This document shows positions 45,243 to 53,315 of a DNA stretch of 55,395 bases, piece after piece; the stretch's first letter is position 1; the number at the start of each line of letters is the position of its first letter. The stretch is from Flavobacteriia bacterium (GTDB lineage Bacteria > Bacteroidota > Bacteroidia > Flavobacteriales_D > Crocinitomicaceae), in contig JACOTM010000111.1 in NCBI GenBank assembly GCA_016178305.1, positions 1 to 55,395 on the forward strand, in the 5' to 3' direction. The notes under the pieces were generated by a model. It saw only the letters and a list, made by a program, of their open reading frames with translations, was not told where the DNA came from and did no database searches. The position numbers were made by a program, and so were the translations under genes.

Positions 45243-46016
45243 TTGAATTTCCAAAAAGTATCAGACTATATTGTAAATTGGCTATCGGATTATTTAAAAC
45301 TTGCTAATAGTGAGGGTTTTATAATTGGAATATCGGGAGGAGTTGATTCTGCATTAACTTCGGTATTGTGCGCCAAAACAGGGCATAAAGTTTTAGTGAT
45401 GACAATGCCAATTCGTCAAACAATCGCTGAATATGACAGAGCTGTTGAACATATAGATTTTTTAGTGAAAAATTATGCGAATGTTCAATCACTTGAGATT
45501 AATTTGACAGATTCTTTTGAATCACTTGAAAAAATATTCCCAAATTCAACGGTTCAAAATGCCTTAGCGATGGCGAATACTCGTTCAAGACTTCGAATGT
45601 TGACACTTTATGCGGTTGGTCAGGCGAATAAATGTCTTGTTGTTGGCACAGGGAATAAAATTGAAGATTTTGGGGTTGGATTTTTTACAAAATACGGTGA
45701 CGGGGGAGTAGATATTAGTCCAATAGCTGATTTGACAAAAACAGATGTTTGGGCATTGGCAAGTTTCAATAATGTAATCGATTCCATTATAACAGCAAAA
45801 CCAACAGACGGATTATGGGACGATGGAAAAAGCGATGAAGATATTATCGGAGCATCCTATCCCGAATTAGAATGGGCGATGGAGTTTAATGGAAGAGAAG
45901 AGAATTTAACTGATCGTGAAAATGTAGTGTTAAGTATTTATAGAAAGTTAAATCAAATTAACCAACATAAAATGAATGCTATCCCAGTTTGTAAAATACC
46001 TCAAGAATTAAAATAA
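45243..46016 (+). CDS. nadE: NH3-dependent NAD+ synthetase
   Basis: A 257-residue NadE that converts deamido-NAD to NAD with ATP. It has the P-loop GISGGVDSALTS (about 29-40), RSRLRMLTLYAVGQ, VVGTGNKIEDFGVGFFTKYGDGGVDISPIADLTKT and the DGLWDDGKSDEDIIGASYPELE region. The start is TTG at 45243: no ATG or GTG lies before the P-loop, and the frame is closed by a stop 21 bases upstream, so the family N-terminus (VSDYIVNWLSDY) fixes the start. nadE lying near gldB/gldC is common in this group. Confidence 0.95.
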   Translation: MNFQKVSDYIVNWLSDYLKLANSEGFIIGISGGVDSALTSVLCAKTGHKVLVMTMPIRQTIAEYDRAVEHIDFLVKNYANVQSLEINLTDSFESLEKIFPNSTVQNALAMANTRSRLRMLTLYAVGQANKCLVVGTGNKIEDFGVGFFTKYGDGGVDISPIADLTKTDVWALASFNNVIDSIITAKPTDGLWDDGKSDEDIIGASYPELEWAMEFNGREENLTDRENVVLSIYRKLNQINQHKMNAIPVCKIPQELK

Positions 46017-46051
46017 TTTATTATTTTTACTATTTAATAAATCCATTCATA

Positions 46052-48274
46052 ATGAAAATCAATATACTAATCTTAAATATTTTTTTAGTTGTAAGTATTG
46101 TTAATGTTTGCGCTCAGCAAGATTTTAATAATTTTAAAACATTGAAGTCAGTAGGTCCAATTCCGAATGATTTTTCTGCGTTGACTTATGAGAAAATAGA
46201 TGAAGATTTAAAAAAAACGAAAGGGAATCTTACTTATGGTCAAGAGAAAATATTTTTACAAGGAATTCATTACGGGATAGATGATATTTTACATTCAGGA
46301 ATGGTTGTTTATGGTGATGAAATTTCAGAATATATTCAATTAATAGCAAACAAATTATTAGAGAGTAATTCTAAGTTAAAGTCAGAATTACGATTTTATA
46401 CCTTGAAATCAAATGAATCAAATGCATTTTCAACTGATCAAGGAATGATTTTCGTGACCACAGGACTCATATCTCAATTAACAAATGAAGCGCAATTAGC
46501 CTTTGTGTTAGCACATGAAATCTCACATTATACAGAAAAACATGTTGTTGAAACTTTTGAATATCATACTAAAAATAAACGTTCAACAAACATTAGAGGG
46601 TTGAGTATTTATTCAAAGGAAAAAGAATTTGAGGCTGATCGTTTAGGATTAGAACTTTATAATAAAGCAGGTTATTCAAAAGAAGAGTTGTTACCTTCGT
46701 TTGATGTTTTAATGTATTCTTATTTGCCATTTGATGAAGTTGAATTGCCAAAATCATATTTCGAGTCAGCATATTTATTTGTTCCTGAAAGTTTATTTCC
46801 AAATAAAAAGTATGAAATAAAAGCAGTTGAAGATTACGATGATAGTAGGAGTTCTCATCCGAATATAAAGAAAAGAAAAGAGCAAATTGAGAATGAAATA
46901 GATAAGTTTACGAATTGGGAAGATAATATTTTCTTTTTTTCTCAATCCAAATTTGAATACATACGAAATATTTGCCGATTTGAAAGTGTAAGAACGGATA
47001 TTTTAGATGCAAATTATGCTGATGCAATTTATTCTATTTTTTTACTTGAAAAAGAATATCCAAAATCAATTTATTTAAAGAGAATGAAAGCCCAAACATG
47101 GTTAGGTTTGGCACAATATAAAAAGAATGGAAATATTAATGAAACAGTTAATAAAAATTCTGATTTGGAAGGTGAGATAGCAGCAGTTCACTTTTTTATC
47201 AAAAAATTATCTAAAGATGGTTTGTTGACAATTGCTTTAAGACAAATATATGATTTAAAGAAAGAATCTCCTGAAGATAAGCAATTATTGGCTATTTATG
47301 ATTATATGCTTAAAGAACTTTCAGATTTGAAGTCGTTTAAATTAGAAAGTTTTTCTAAAAAAACATTTAATGAAGCAGCACATGATTTTATTGAGAAAAA
47401 AAACAGTGTAGCAGTTTTAGATACAGCGTCCAATAAAAAAACATCGTCGAAATACGATAAAATCAAAAGTAAGAAAAGTGCTGAAAATCCAGATAATTTT
47501 GACTCTACTAAATTTTATTTATATGGGATTTCTGATTTAATTAATGACTCATTATTTATTAAAGAATATAAAAGTCATAAGTCAATTAGTTTAGAAGAAG
47601 AGAAATTAAAAGAAGATTTTGACAAGCTATCTTATAAAGAACAAAAAGCTAAATTGAAATTAGAAGAAGAAGAAAAATTAAAATTAAACGCGAAGGAATT
47701 AATTGTAGTTGAACCTATGGTTTTTAGCTATAAAAAAGGTGAAATAGATTTATTAAAGTCTGAAAAACTCAAACATAATTTTTCTCAAATTATTGAAGAA
47801 TCAGCCACTGAAGCAGGCGTGAAAGTCTATTCAATTGATAGAGATCATTTGGCTGTAAAAGGAACAGAGGTGTATAACGAAAGAAGTGTGTTATTTAGTT
47901 TTATGCAACAAGTTTCACGGGAAGATAATTTCAATATTTTCCCAGTAGATTATGAATATTTACAAGAAATCAAAACAAATTATGGTACTCAACGTGTTAT
48001 GTTTACTTGGGTTGAATCAGAATATGATGCAAATATTGATTTTTTCAGTATGTATTTAGCGACCATTTTTTATCCTAGTTTACCAATTTATTTGCCGATG
48101 AAATTAATGTCTGGCCATTCAACAGAAATAAATTTAATTATTCTAGATGTTGAAAAAGGAAAGATTGAAGTAGGTTCAAATTATTACATTAAAGATACTC
48201 CTAAGAAATACCATTTAGGAGCTCACATGTTCAATTTATTCAAAAAAATAGGGTCTTCTAAATCAGTAAATTAA
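46052..48274 (+). CDS. M48 family metallopeptidase, extended
   Basis: A 740-residue secreted or periplasmic peptidase. Signal peptide at 1-21 (ending NVCAQQ). The M48 catalytic domain spans about 75-225, with the HExxH motif LAHEISHYTEKH at about residue 155 and the third ligand region KEFEADRLGLELYNKAGY. A long helical region (about 300-560, rich in Lys and Glu) and a C-terminal domain (about 600-735) follow, not recognised. M48 relatives act in outer-membrane quality control. It forms a unit with the next gene (10 bp gap). Confidence 0.85.
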   Translation: MKINILILNIFLVVSIVNVCAQQDFNNFKTLKSVGPIPNDFSALTYEKIDEDLKKTKGNLTYGQEKIFLQGIHYGIDDILHSGMVVYGDEISEYIQLIANKLLESNSKLKSELRFYTLKSNESNAFSTDQGMIFVTTGLISQLTNEAQLAFVLAHEISHYTEKHVVETFEYHTKNKRSTNIRGLSIYSKEKEFEADRLGLELYNKAGYSKEELLPSFDVLMYSYLPFDEVELPKSYFESAYLFVPESLFPNKKYEIKAVEDYDDSRSSHPNIKKRKEQIENEIDKFTNWEDNIFFFSQSKFEYIRNICRFESVRTDILDANYADAIYSIFLLEKEYPKSIYLKRMKAQTWLGLAQYKKNGNINETVNKNSDLEGEIAAVHFFIKKLSKDGLLTIALRQIYDLKKESPEDKQLLAIYDYMLKELSDLKSFKLESFSKKTFNEAAHDFIEKKNSVAVLDTASNKKTSSKYDKIKSKKSAENPDNFDSTKFYLYGISDLINDSLFIKEYKSHKSISLEEEKLKEDFDKLSYKEQKAKLKLEEEEKLKLNAKELIVVEPMVFSYKKGEIDLLKSEKLKHNFSQIIEESATEAGVKVYSIDRDHLAVKGTEVYNERSVLFSFMQQVSREDNFNIFPVDYEYLQEIKTNYGTQRVMFTWVESEYDANIDFFSMYLATIFYPSLPIYLPMKLMSGHSTEINLIILDVEKGKIEVGSNYYIKDTPKKYHLGAHMFNLFKKIGSSKSVN

Positions 48275-48283
48275 TTCAAAAAA

Positions 48284-49105
48284 ATGAAACAGAAATTACA
48301 GCTATTATTTTTATATTTAATGATAACAAATGGAATCTTTTCACAAGATAATAGAGGTTATTACGATTCTAAATTCTACGCAACCGTTATTACGGTAGGG
48401 AATATGCCTTTGCTATACAATCTTATAGCAAAAAGTGAGAGTACAAAAATGGATTTATTAAATTATGGATTTAGGATTTCAGGGGGATATATTTTGAAGC
48501 GTAATATTGGTTTATGCTTAGAATTAGGTCTTGACTATGGTAATTTTAAAAATCAAACGATTCATAGTTACAATAATTCCTCATATTACAACACTTATAC
48601 CATTTATGATAATTTAAAAACTCAAACTTTAAGCATCATGCCTAAAATTGAATTTACAAATGCAAATGGTTTGTTGCCTTTGGGATTAACGCATCAACTT
48701 GGGTTTGGATTTAGTGAAACATCTATTATTCCTGGAGTGTATTCTGCTATTTCAAATGTAAAAGATTCTACTTTGTATAGCGATGGATATTATACCTATT
48801 ATAATTATTCATATCATTTAGTAAAAAGTGAAAATAAAATGGAGAAAACCCCAGAGAATATTATTCACACTAAAACTATAATGTATGCCTTAAATTTAAG
48901 AAAGGCAATTACGAAAAAAATAATGATTTCGTATGGATTTAGATATACGTTGAATTTTTCTAAATATAATATTAATGCGATACCTCAAGGAAAAACTTAT
49001 AACGATGTGTATTTTAGTGGATCCATTCCTGAGATTATTAAAAAGCGAAGTTTTTATAATTTTATAAATTTTAATATAGGATTAACTTATGTGTTTTGTA
49101 AGTGA
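48284..49105 (+). CDS. Predicted outer-membrane beta-barrel protein
   Basis: A 273-residue protein with a signal peptide (ending NGIFSQ) and barrel-like strands: FRISGGYILKRNIGLCLELGLDYGNFKN, LTHQLGFGFSETS, IMYALNLRKAITKKIMISYGFRYTLNFSK and a final FNIGLTYVFCK. No named family. It follows the M48 peptidase gene by 10 bp, so it may be its partner or substrate. Confidence 0.65.
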   Translation: MKQKLQLLFLYLMITNGIFSQDNRGYYDSKFYATVITVGNMPLLYNLIAKSESTKMDLLNYGFRISGGYILKRNIGLCLELGLDYGNFKNQTIHSYNNSSYYNTYTIYDNLKTQTLSIMPKIEFTNANGLLPLGLTHQLGFGFSETSIIPGVYSAISNVKDSTLYSDGYYTYYNYSYHLVKSENKMEKTPENIIHTKTIMYALNLRKAITKKIMISYGFRYTLNFSKYNINAIPQGKTYNDVYFSGSIPEIIKKRSFYNFINFNIGLTYVFCK

Positions 49106-49405
49106 TATTTGAATTAAAGAAAAAGGGGGTAAATAAAAGTTTATTTGTGATTGAAAAAAACTTTATTCTGAGGCTAACAAACTCACTCTTTTTGAGATAA
49201 TTTATCATCCTAACACACACACATTCAATCATTGTAAGTGAATGAAATGATTGTATTTAATTAGTTAAATTATTGTAAAACAAATTCGTTGTTACTCTAT
49301 TTTGAACAATTAGAAGTTCCTAGAAGCTATTTAAACAAGCGTTACAAACTGAACAGTATTTTCTCATTGAAGTTCTTGCTACTGGTCAATGATTTCCAGA
49401 ATTAG

Positions 49406-49522
49406 GTGGTCAACATGACCGGAATCTCGAGGCATAAATATCCAACAGCTACCGAAAAATACAAGCAAACACACCTCGAAGAATTGAAAAATCAGGTCTT
49501 AAAATTTCATCCGCTTCAATAA
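49406..49522 (+). pseudogene. Remnant of a tyrosine recombinase C-terminus
   Basis: The frame from 49406 reads VVNMTGISRHKYPTATEKYK then QTHLEELKNQVLKFHPLQ and stop. From RHKYPTATEKY on it aligns with the end of the recombinase at 52185 (HRYISSTEEYLWGDLESLKN then DINTFHPL): same catalytic Tyr position (TEKY/TEEY), same HPL end. Nothing upstream in frame continues the domain; a stop (TAG) lies just before. It is a leftover of a related recombinase whose gene body is gone. Confidence 0.75.
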
Positions 49523-49563
49523 ATCAGCATCATTTTTTTCTTTACTCATACTGTTTTTTTTTT

Positions 49564-49614
49564 TTTTCAATTGAATTCGTGAGAAAAGTTCATTAGACTA
49601 AATTTTCAATTGAA
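49564..49614. promoter_or_regulatory. Twin palindromic TTTTCAATTGAA sites before the first Rhs tip gene
   Basis: Two exact 12-base copies, each containing the palindrome TTCAATTGAA, 39 bp apart (49564-49575 and 49603-49614), 32 bp upstream of the ATG at 49646. They could be binding sites for a dimeric regulator. Inference only. Confidence 0.35.
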
Positions 49615-49645
49615 AGAAAAAAAACTCTACTTTTAGACTTCTGAA

Positions 49646-50812
49646 ATGGGTTGCTTACGGCTAAATATCGAAAATCCTGTATTGTTGAGAGTTCTCAACG
49701 GTAGAAAATCGACAAATCCAAAAAGTAGTGAACGGTCTTACTGGTTCGGTTACAACGGCATGGAAAAAGACCCCGAAATTAAAGGAGAAGGAAACAGCTA
49801 TACAACCGAGTTTAGGCAGTATGACCCGAGGTTGGGGAGATGGTTGTCTTTGGATCCGTTGATGTCCCAATTTCCGTGGATGAGTCCGTATGTGGCGTTT
49901 GATAATAATCCTATTTTCTTTGTTGATCCATTAGGGTTAGCAGCTGAGGGAGGAGATGATCCCAAAACCCATGAATTAAAGAAAGGTGAGAATTTGAGTA
50001 TTCTCGCTAAAAAATATAATGTCTCAATAGAGCAATTACAAACTTGGAATCCAGGGACAAAAGGAAGAGAAACTAAACTTCAAATAGGTGAAAAGATAAT
50101 TGTTTCAGATCCTTCAAGTAGTGGTTCTGGTACTGCTGAAACCAAACAAGCTGAGGACTTATGGACTAAAGAAGAATATGAAGAGCGTTTAGAAAATCCT
50201 GCAATTAATACAATGGCTATTGGAATTTCAACAGCTGCAAATTCAGAGTGGGGCGGAGTTGGAGCAACAATGGACACAGATATGTCCGAAGAAGAAAAGC
50301 AAGATGTATTCAAAGAAGATGGATTAAAAACCGTGTGCATTTTGTTGATGGAATTTCATCAAGGAATAGGACATCGAACACGTGTTTTCCATGAAAGTGA
50401 AGGCGATAAAATTACAGAAGATGTTAAATGGTCAGCACAAACGTATTTGGCTCTTGAATACTTGGAAAAAAAATGGATGGAAGGTAAAGTTCAATTGGGA
50501 CAGTCTGTACCTTTCAAATCTGAAACTAGTCCTGGACAAGTAGGCATAGGAACTTCGATTTGGGCACACGGAAATCAATTCTTTCATAATAGAACTTCTT
50601 TTTATTTAGGGGGAATGGAATACACTATGTGGATTTATCAAGGTATGATTGTATTCAAAGTTGTGAATGATTTTACAATATCTTCAGGAGTGACTAAGGA
50701 TGATGGTAAGTCTAACCTAATACGTGTGATAGGTGAAACTTGCCCACTAGGTAATACAAAACAAGTATTCTGGTTTACACATTCCTTACCTACAGGTCCA
50801 CCTATAAGATAA
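49646..50812 (+). CDS. Orphan Rhs-tip protein with LysM domain (candidate polymorphic toxin)
   Basis: A 388-residue protein that starts MGCLRLNIENPVLLR and goes straight into the Rhs-associated core (YWFGYNGMEKDPEIKGEGNS, YTTEFRQYDPRLGRWLSLDP, residues about 30-75) and NPIFFVDPLGL, without the long YD-repeat body. A LysM domain follows at about 107-152 (HELKKGENLSILAKKYNVSI ... GEKIIV), so it may bind peptidoglycan. The remaining 230 residues are of unrecognised type; EFHQGIGHRTRVFHESEGD is a histidine-rich stretch that might be catalytic. In polymorphic toxins the domain after the Rhs core is the toxin. The gene after it is a candidate immunity gene. No signal peptide is seen. Confidence 0.75.
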   Translation: MGCLRLNIENPVLLRVLNGRKSTNPKSSERSYWFGYNGMEKDPEIKGEGNSYTTEFRQYDPRLGRWLSLDPLMSQFPWMSPYVAFDNNPIFFVDPLGLAAEGGDDPKTHELKKGENLSILAKKYNVSIEQLQTWNPGTKGRETKLQIGEKIIVSDPSSSGSGTAETKQAEDLWTKEEYEERLENPAINTMAIGISTAANSEWGGVGATMDTDMSEEEKQDVFKEDGLKTVCILLMEFHQGIGHRTRVFHESEGDKITEDVKWSAQTYLALEYLEKKWMEGKVQLGQSVPFKSETSPGQVGIGTSIWAHGNQFFHNRTSFYLGGMEYTMWIYQGMIVFKVVNDFTISSGVTKDDGKSNLIRVIGETCPLGNTKQVFWFTHSLPTGPPIR

Positions 50813-50823
50813 ATCTACAAGAA

Positions 50824-51222
50824 ATGAATTTAAAATATTTAATATCAATTGTAATATTTACATCTATAATAAGCGTAATTATACTATTCTTTGGAAGTAT
50901 GTTTTTGCCTATGTATGTAAGAGATTCTGTTGATGGTTCAACGAGTATTAAAAAAAAGATAACTGAATCTTACTATTATTACAGTAGTAACGGAATAGTT
51001 GAGGGAGATGAACAAGGGGGGATTACAATATTTGACAAAGAGGTTGACAGCATAGGATTTGACAATAAAAATATAATAGTGTATTCAAAAAATGAAAATA
51101 AATATACGACAATTAGATTATCAAATAGTAAAATAGATTCTATCACAATTAACGTTCGCTTTAAAGATTATAATTCAATTAAATTAGTTGATTTATCTTC
51201 TTTTTTAGAAAACACAAAATAA
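50824..51222 (+). CDS. Small membrane-anchored protein, candidate immunity factor
   Basis: 132 residues, N-terminal membrane helix at about 4-30 (YLISIVIFTSIISVIILFFGSMFL), the rest a soluble domain with strand-like, Asn/Asp/Ser-rich sequence (GIVEGDEQGGITIFDKEVDS). No family recognised. It starts 11 bp after the Rhs tip stop on the same strand, the normal place of a cognate immunity gene. That is inference; a plain hypothetical inner-membrane protein is equally possible. Confidence 0.5.
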   Translation: MNLKYLISIVIFTSIISVIILFFGSMFLPMYVRDSVDGSTSIKKKITESYYYYSSNGIVEGDEQGGITIFDKEVDSIGFDNKNIIVYSKNENKYTTIRLSNSKIDSITINVRFKDYNSIKLVDLSSFLENTK

Positions 51223-51529
51223 AAGTTGATTAACGTAACAAAACCGGTAAGCGGATTGTTGAATAATTAAAGTTTTAAGATTTAAAAATATTAGAAGGAG
51301 CCTAAAAAACTTCCTCTTTTTGTTTACCGTAAATTGTATCCACCTGGGAAATGTATAAGAATGTAGCATTTCGATAAATTTACCAAAATAGCATAGATGT
51401 TAAAAGACGAAATATTTAGAAATAAAAGTATTTAATAATGAAATGGTATTAGAATTTTCATGCGGTATTTTTTAAAATTAAAACAGGGTTTAAAGGTCAT
51501 CGTTAACGCTCCAAAATCAAAAAGTTATT

Positions 51530-51637
51530 AACAATTACATTTTCTTATAAATCCCTTTATTCATAAGTCTTTCAGCTTGTTTTGAGTTGTTTTCCCGTTT
51601 TGCCCATTTCCCTCATAAATACAGGTGTTTAAGGGGT
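51530..51637 (+). repeat. Direct repeat copy A (left edge of candidate mobile cassette)
   Basis: Colinear without gaps with 55279-55386; by hand count about 85 of 108 positions match. It begins AACAATTACA, has TTTCAGCTTGTTTTG at 51570-51584, and its last 28 bases (51610-51637, starting CCCTCATAAATACAGG and ending TTTAAGGGGT) are identical in both. The 28-mer is partly palindromic (CCCT ... AGGG). Similarity ends at 51637/51638. Confidence 0.8.
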
Positions 51638-51720
51638 GGTTTAAGGTTTGAAAAAGAAGAAAAGAAAGAAGCCCAAAAAGTACTAATAACCTTGAAAAGC
51701 TATTAAAACAAATTTGTCAC

Positions 51721-51813
51721 CGCAACCGCCGTAGCTAGTTGCGAAACAAACTACACAGAAAGATAAAATAACCGCCATAGCGGTAAAGGTGAAGTTTTCC
51801 GACTGGTCGGAAA
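51721..51813. repeat. Cluster of three inverted repeats
   Basis: CGCAAC-N11-GTTGCG (51721-51743), ACCGC-N4-GCGGT (51771-51784) and TTTCCGAC-TG-GTCGGAAA (51796-51813), all perfect. ACCGCC(G/A)TAGC occurs twice. They lie between repeat A and the truncated recombinase, a usual place for recombinase arm sites or a leader hairpin. Confidence 0.6.
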
Positions 51814-51835
51814 CACCCCCCAAAAAAAAGCCCCC

Positions 51836-52198
51836 TTTGATAAAAACCTGCTTTTCGTCCAAAAAGCAAAAGGAAATAAAGACCGCTATATCCCAATGAG
51901 TGAAACAGTAACCCAAAGAATGAAATTGTTTATTTATCAATACCGCAAATCGTTTAAAGTAAACCACAAAAGAGCCTTTCCGCTTACCTTACATACATTG
52001 GCGTATTACGCTAAACTACTTTTCCAAAACAGCGGACTAGAATATGAAACAGGAACAGGACTACACACTTTGCGCCACAGTATAGCAACTCACTTACTAG
52101 AAAACGGCATGAGTATAGAACAAATCGCCAAGTTTTTAGGACATTCCAGTTTAGAATCAACACAAGTCTACACCCATTTAATGAATGAAAATGAATAG
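51836..52198 (+). pseudogene. Truncated tyrosine recombinase (C-terminal catalytic half)
   Basis: From about 51836 the frame gives FDKNLLFVQKAKGNKDRYIP, then MSETVTQRMKLFIYQYRKSF and on to LHTLRHSIATHLLENGMSIE and QIAKFLGHSSLESTQVYTH. This is a canonical XerC/D-like catalytic half: Lys (AKGNKDR), HxxR (HTLRH), H (LGH) and the nucleophile Tyr (VYTH). The core-binding domain and the first catalytic Arg are missing, and a stop (TAA at 51764) closes the frame upstream, so it is a fragment, although an ATG at 51896 could give a 100-residue peptide. It overlaps the next recombinase gene by 14 bases. Confidence 0.8.
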
Positions 52199-53186
52199 TA
52201 AAGAAAGAACTTATTTTATCCGAAAAAGAGCAGAAACCAGCAAAGCTAGCACCGTAGGTAAACCGCTACAAACAACAACTACAAACTACGACAGTTTTAA
52301 ATCTTATTTGCAATCCAAAAATATATGGTTAACCACAATAGAACAATATACAGACCGAGTTGAAAAGGTTGCTAAGTGGTTACAGGAGAACAAAGGAAAA
52401 GATATAGAACAAGCCGAAAAGAAAGATATTTTAGACTATCTGCAATACATTCAAGAAACCTTAAATTATACGGCTCGTTCTCGACAACAAGTTGTCGGAA
52501 TCTTGAAACATTACTATACTTTTTTGTATCAAAACGGACAAATAGCCAACAATCCAATTTTATTAATCAAACTGCGTGGAACTAAACAAAGGATAATAAA
52601 CAAAATTTTGTCTATGGAAGAAATGAACGAACTTTTAGACACTTATTACACTTTAAAAGTACAACACGCAAAACAAGGTGGAACAGATAAGTTAGGACGT
52701 TTTCAAATCAATAAACACGTACACCAACGAAATTATTTAATACTCTCACTTTGTATTTATCAAGGGTTAAACCTTTCCGAATGGAAAAATCTAACACTTG
52801 ACGACATCAATTTACAACAGGCAACAATAAAAGTACAGGCAAAGCGCAAAAGCAACGCCCGTACTTTGTCATTACACGCAATGCAAATAGGTATATTGTA
52901 CGAATACTTACACAATACACGCCACCAGTTCAAAAATGATAACGAGTTACTTATTAACTCAAACCCAGAAGTTCAAAAACTGGCTTTAGACATTAAAAAG
53001 ATATACCCGAAGTTTACAGATTATAAACAACTCCGTGCTTCAATTATTACTTACTGGATACAAACCGAAGGACTACGCAAAGCGCAGTACAAAGCAGGAC
53101 ACCGCTACATAAGTAGCACAGAAGAATATCTTTGGGGCGACCTTGAAAGCCTTAAAAACGACATAAATACTTTTCATCCGCTTTAA
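52185..53186 (+). CDS. Tyrosine recombinase/integrase with atypical catalytic residues
   Basis: A 333-residue recombinase: core-binding domain at about 30-125 (TNYDSFKSYLQSKNIWLTTIEQYTDRVEKVAKWL) and catalytic domain at about 140-325. The usual Arg I position reads GLNLSEW (Asn196), the His of HxxR is Lys281 (YKQLR, Arg284 kept), while His306 (AGHRY) and Tyr315 (STEEY) are present. Arg-to-polar changes of this sort occur in a clade of Bacteroidetes integrase-like proteins (from memory); whether it is active is open. It starts within the end of the truncated recombinase (14-base overlap, shifted frame) and ends at a strong terminator 20 bp downstream, 130 bp before the second Rhs tip gene. Confidence 0.85.
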   Translation: MKMNSKERTYFIRKRAETSKASTVGKPLQTTTTNYDSFKSYLQSKNIWLTTIEQYTDRVEKVAKWLQENKGKDIEQAEKKDILDYLQYIQETLNYTARSRQQVVGILKHYYTFLYQNGQIANNPILLIKLRGTKQRIINKILSMEEMNELLDTYYTLKVQHAKQGGTDKLGRFQINKHVHQRNYLILSLCIYQGLNLSEWKNLTLDDINLQQATIKVQAKRKSNARTLSLHAMQIGILYEYLHNTRHQFKNDNELLINSNPEVQKLALDIKKIYPKFTDYKQLRASIITYWIQTEGLRKAQYKAGHRYISSTEEYLWGDLESLKNDINTFHPL

Positions 53187-53204
53187 ATAATCATTTACGT
53201 TTTT

Positions 53205-53240
53205 AAAATCCTTTCTCGCTTCGGCTTGAAAGGATTTTTT
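53205..53240 (+). terminator. Terminator after the recombinase gene
   Basis: An 11-bp perfect stem (AAAATCCTTTC 53205-53215 with GAAAGGATTTT 53228-53238), 12-base loop, then T. It should separate the recombinase transcript from the Rhs tip. Confidence 0.85.
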
Positions 53241-53315
53241 TATGCAAAAAATGTAACGTTCACTTATAAATTTCGTTAACTTCGTATCTTTCAATACTTG
53301 ACAAAATAGAATACA

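Larger units (their letters stand above)
49106..49645. other. Boundary region of the accessory island
   Basis: 540 bp. It holds a decayed 3' end of a tyrosine-recombinase gene (49406-49522), a 14-base poly-T run at 49554-49567 and two exact copies of the palindromic TTTTCAATTGAA at 49564-49575 and 49603-49614, just before the Rhs tip gene. The first 300 bases hold nothing I recognise. Confidence 0.55.
51223..51835. other. Gap between the two Rhs modules, carrying one direct repeat and three hairpins
   Basis: No gene is seen. The left 300 bp are AT-rich and plain. The direct-repeat copy A lies at 51530-51637. To its right, 51721-51813 has three perfect inverted repeats and a local rise in G+C. 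The frame of the truncated recombinase becomes recognisable at about 51836. Confidence 0.6.

Noticed and set aside
49554-49567. 14-base poly-T run as a terminator
   Set aside because: There is no hairpin before it; a plain homopolymer is more likely.
51683-51967. Minus-strand ORF of 94 codons opposite the truncated recombinase
   Set aside because: It is antisense to a frame with clear recombinase motifs and has no recognisable domain of its own.
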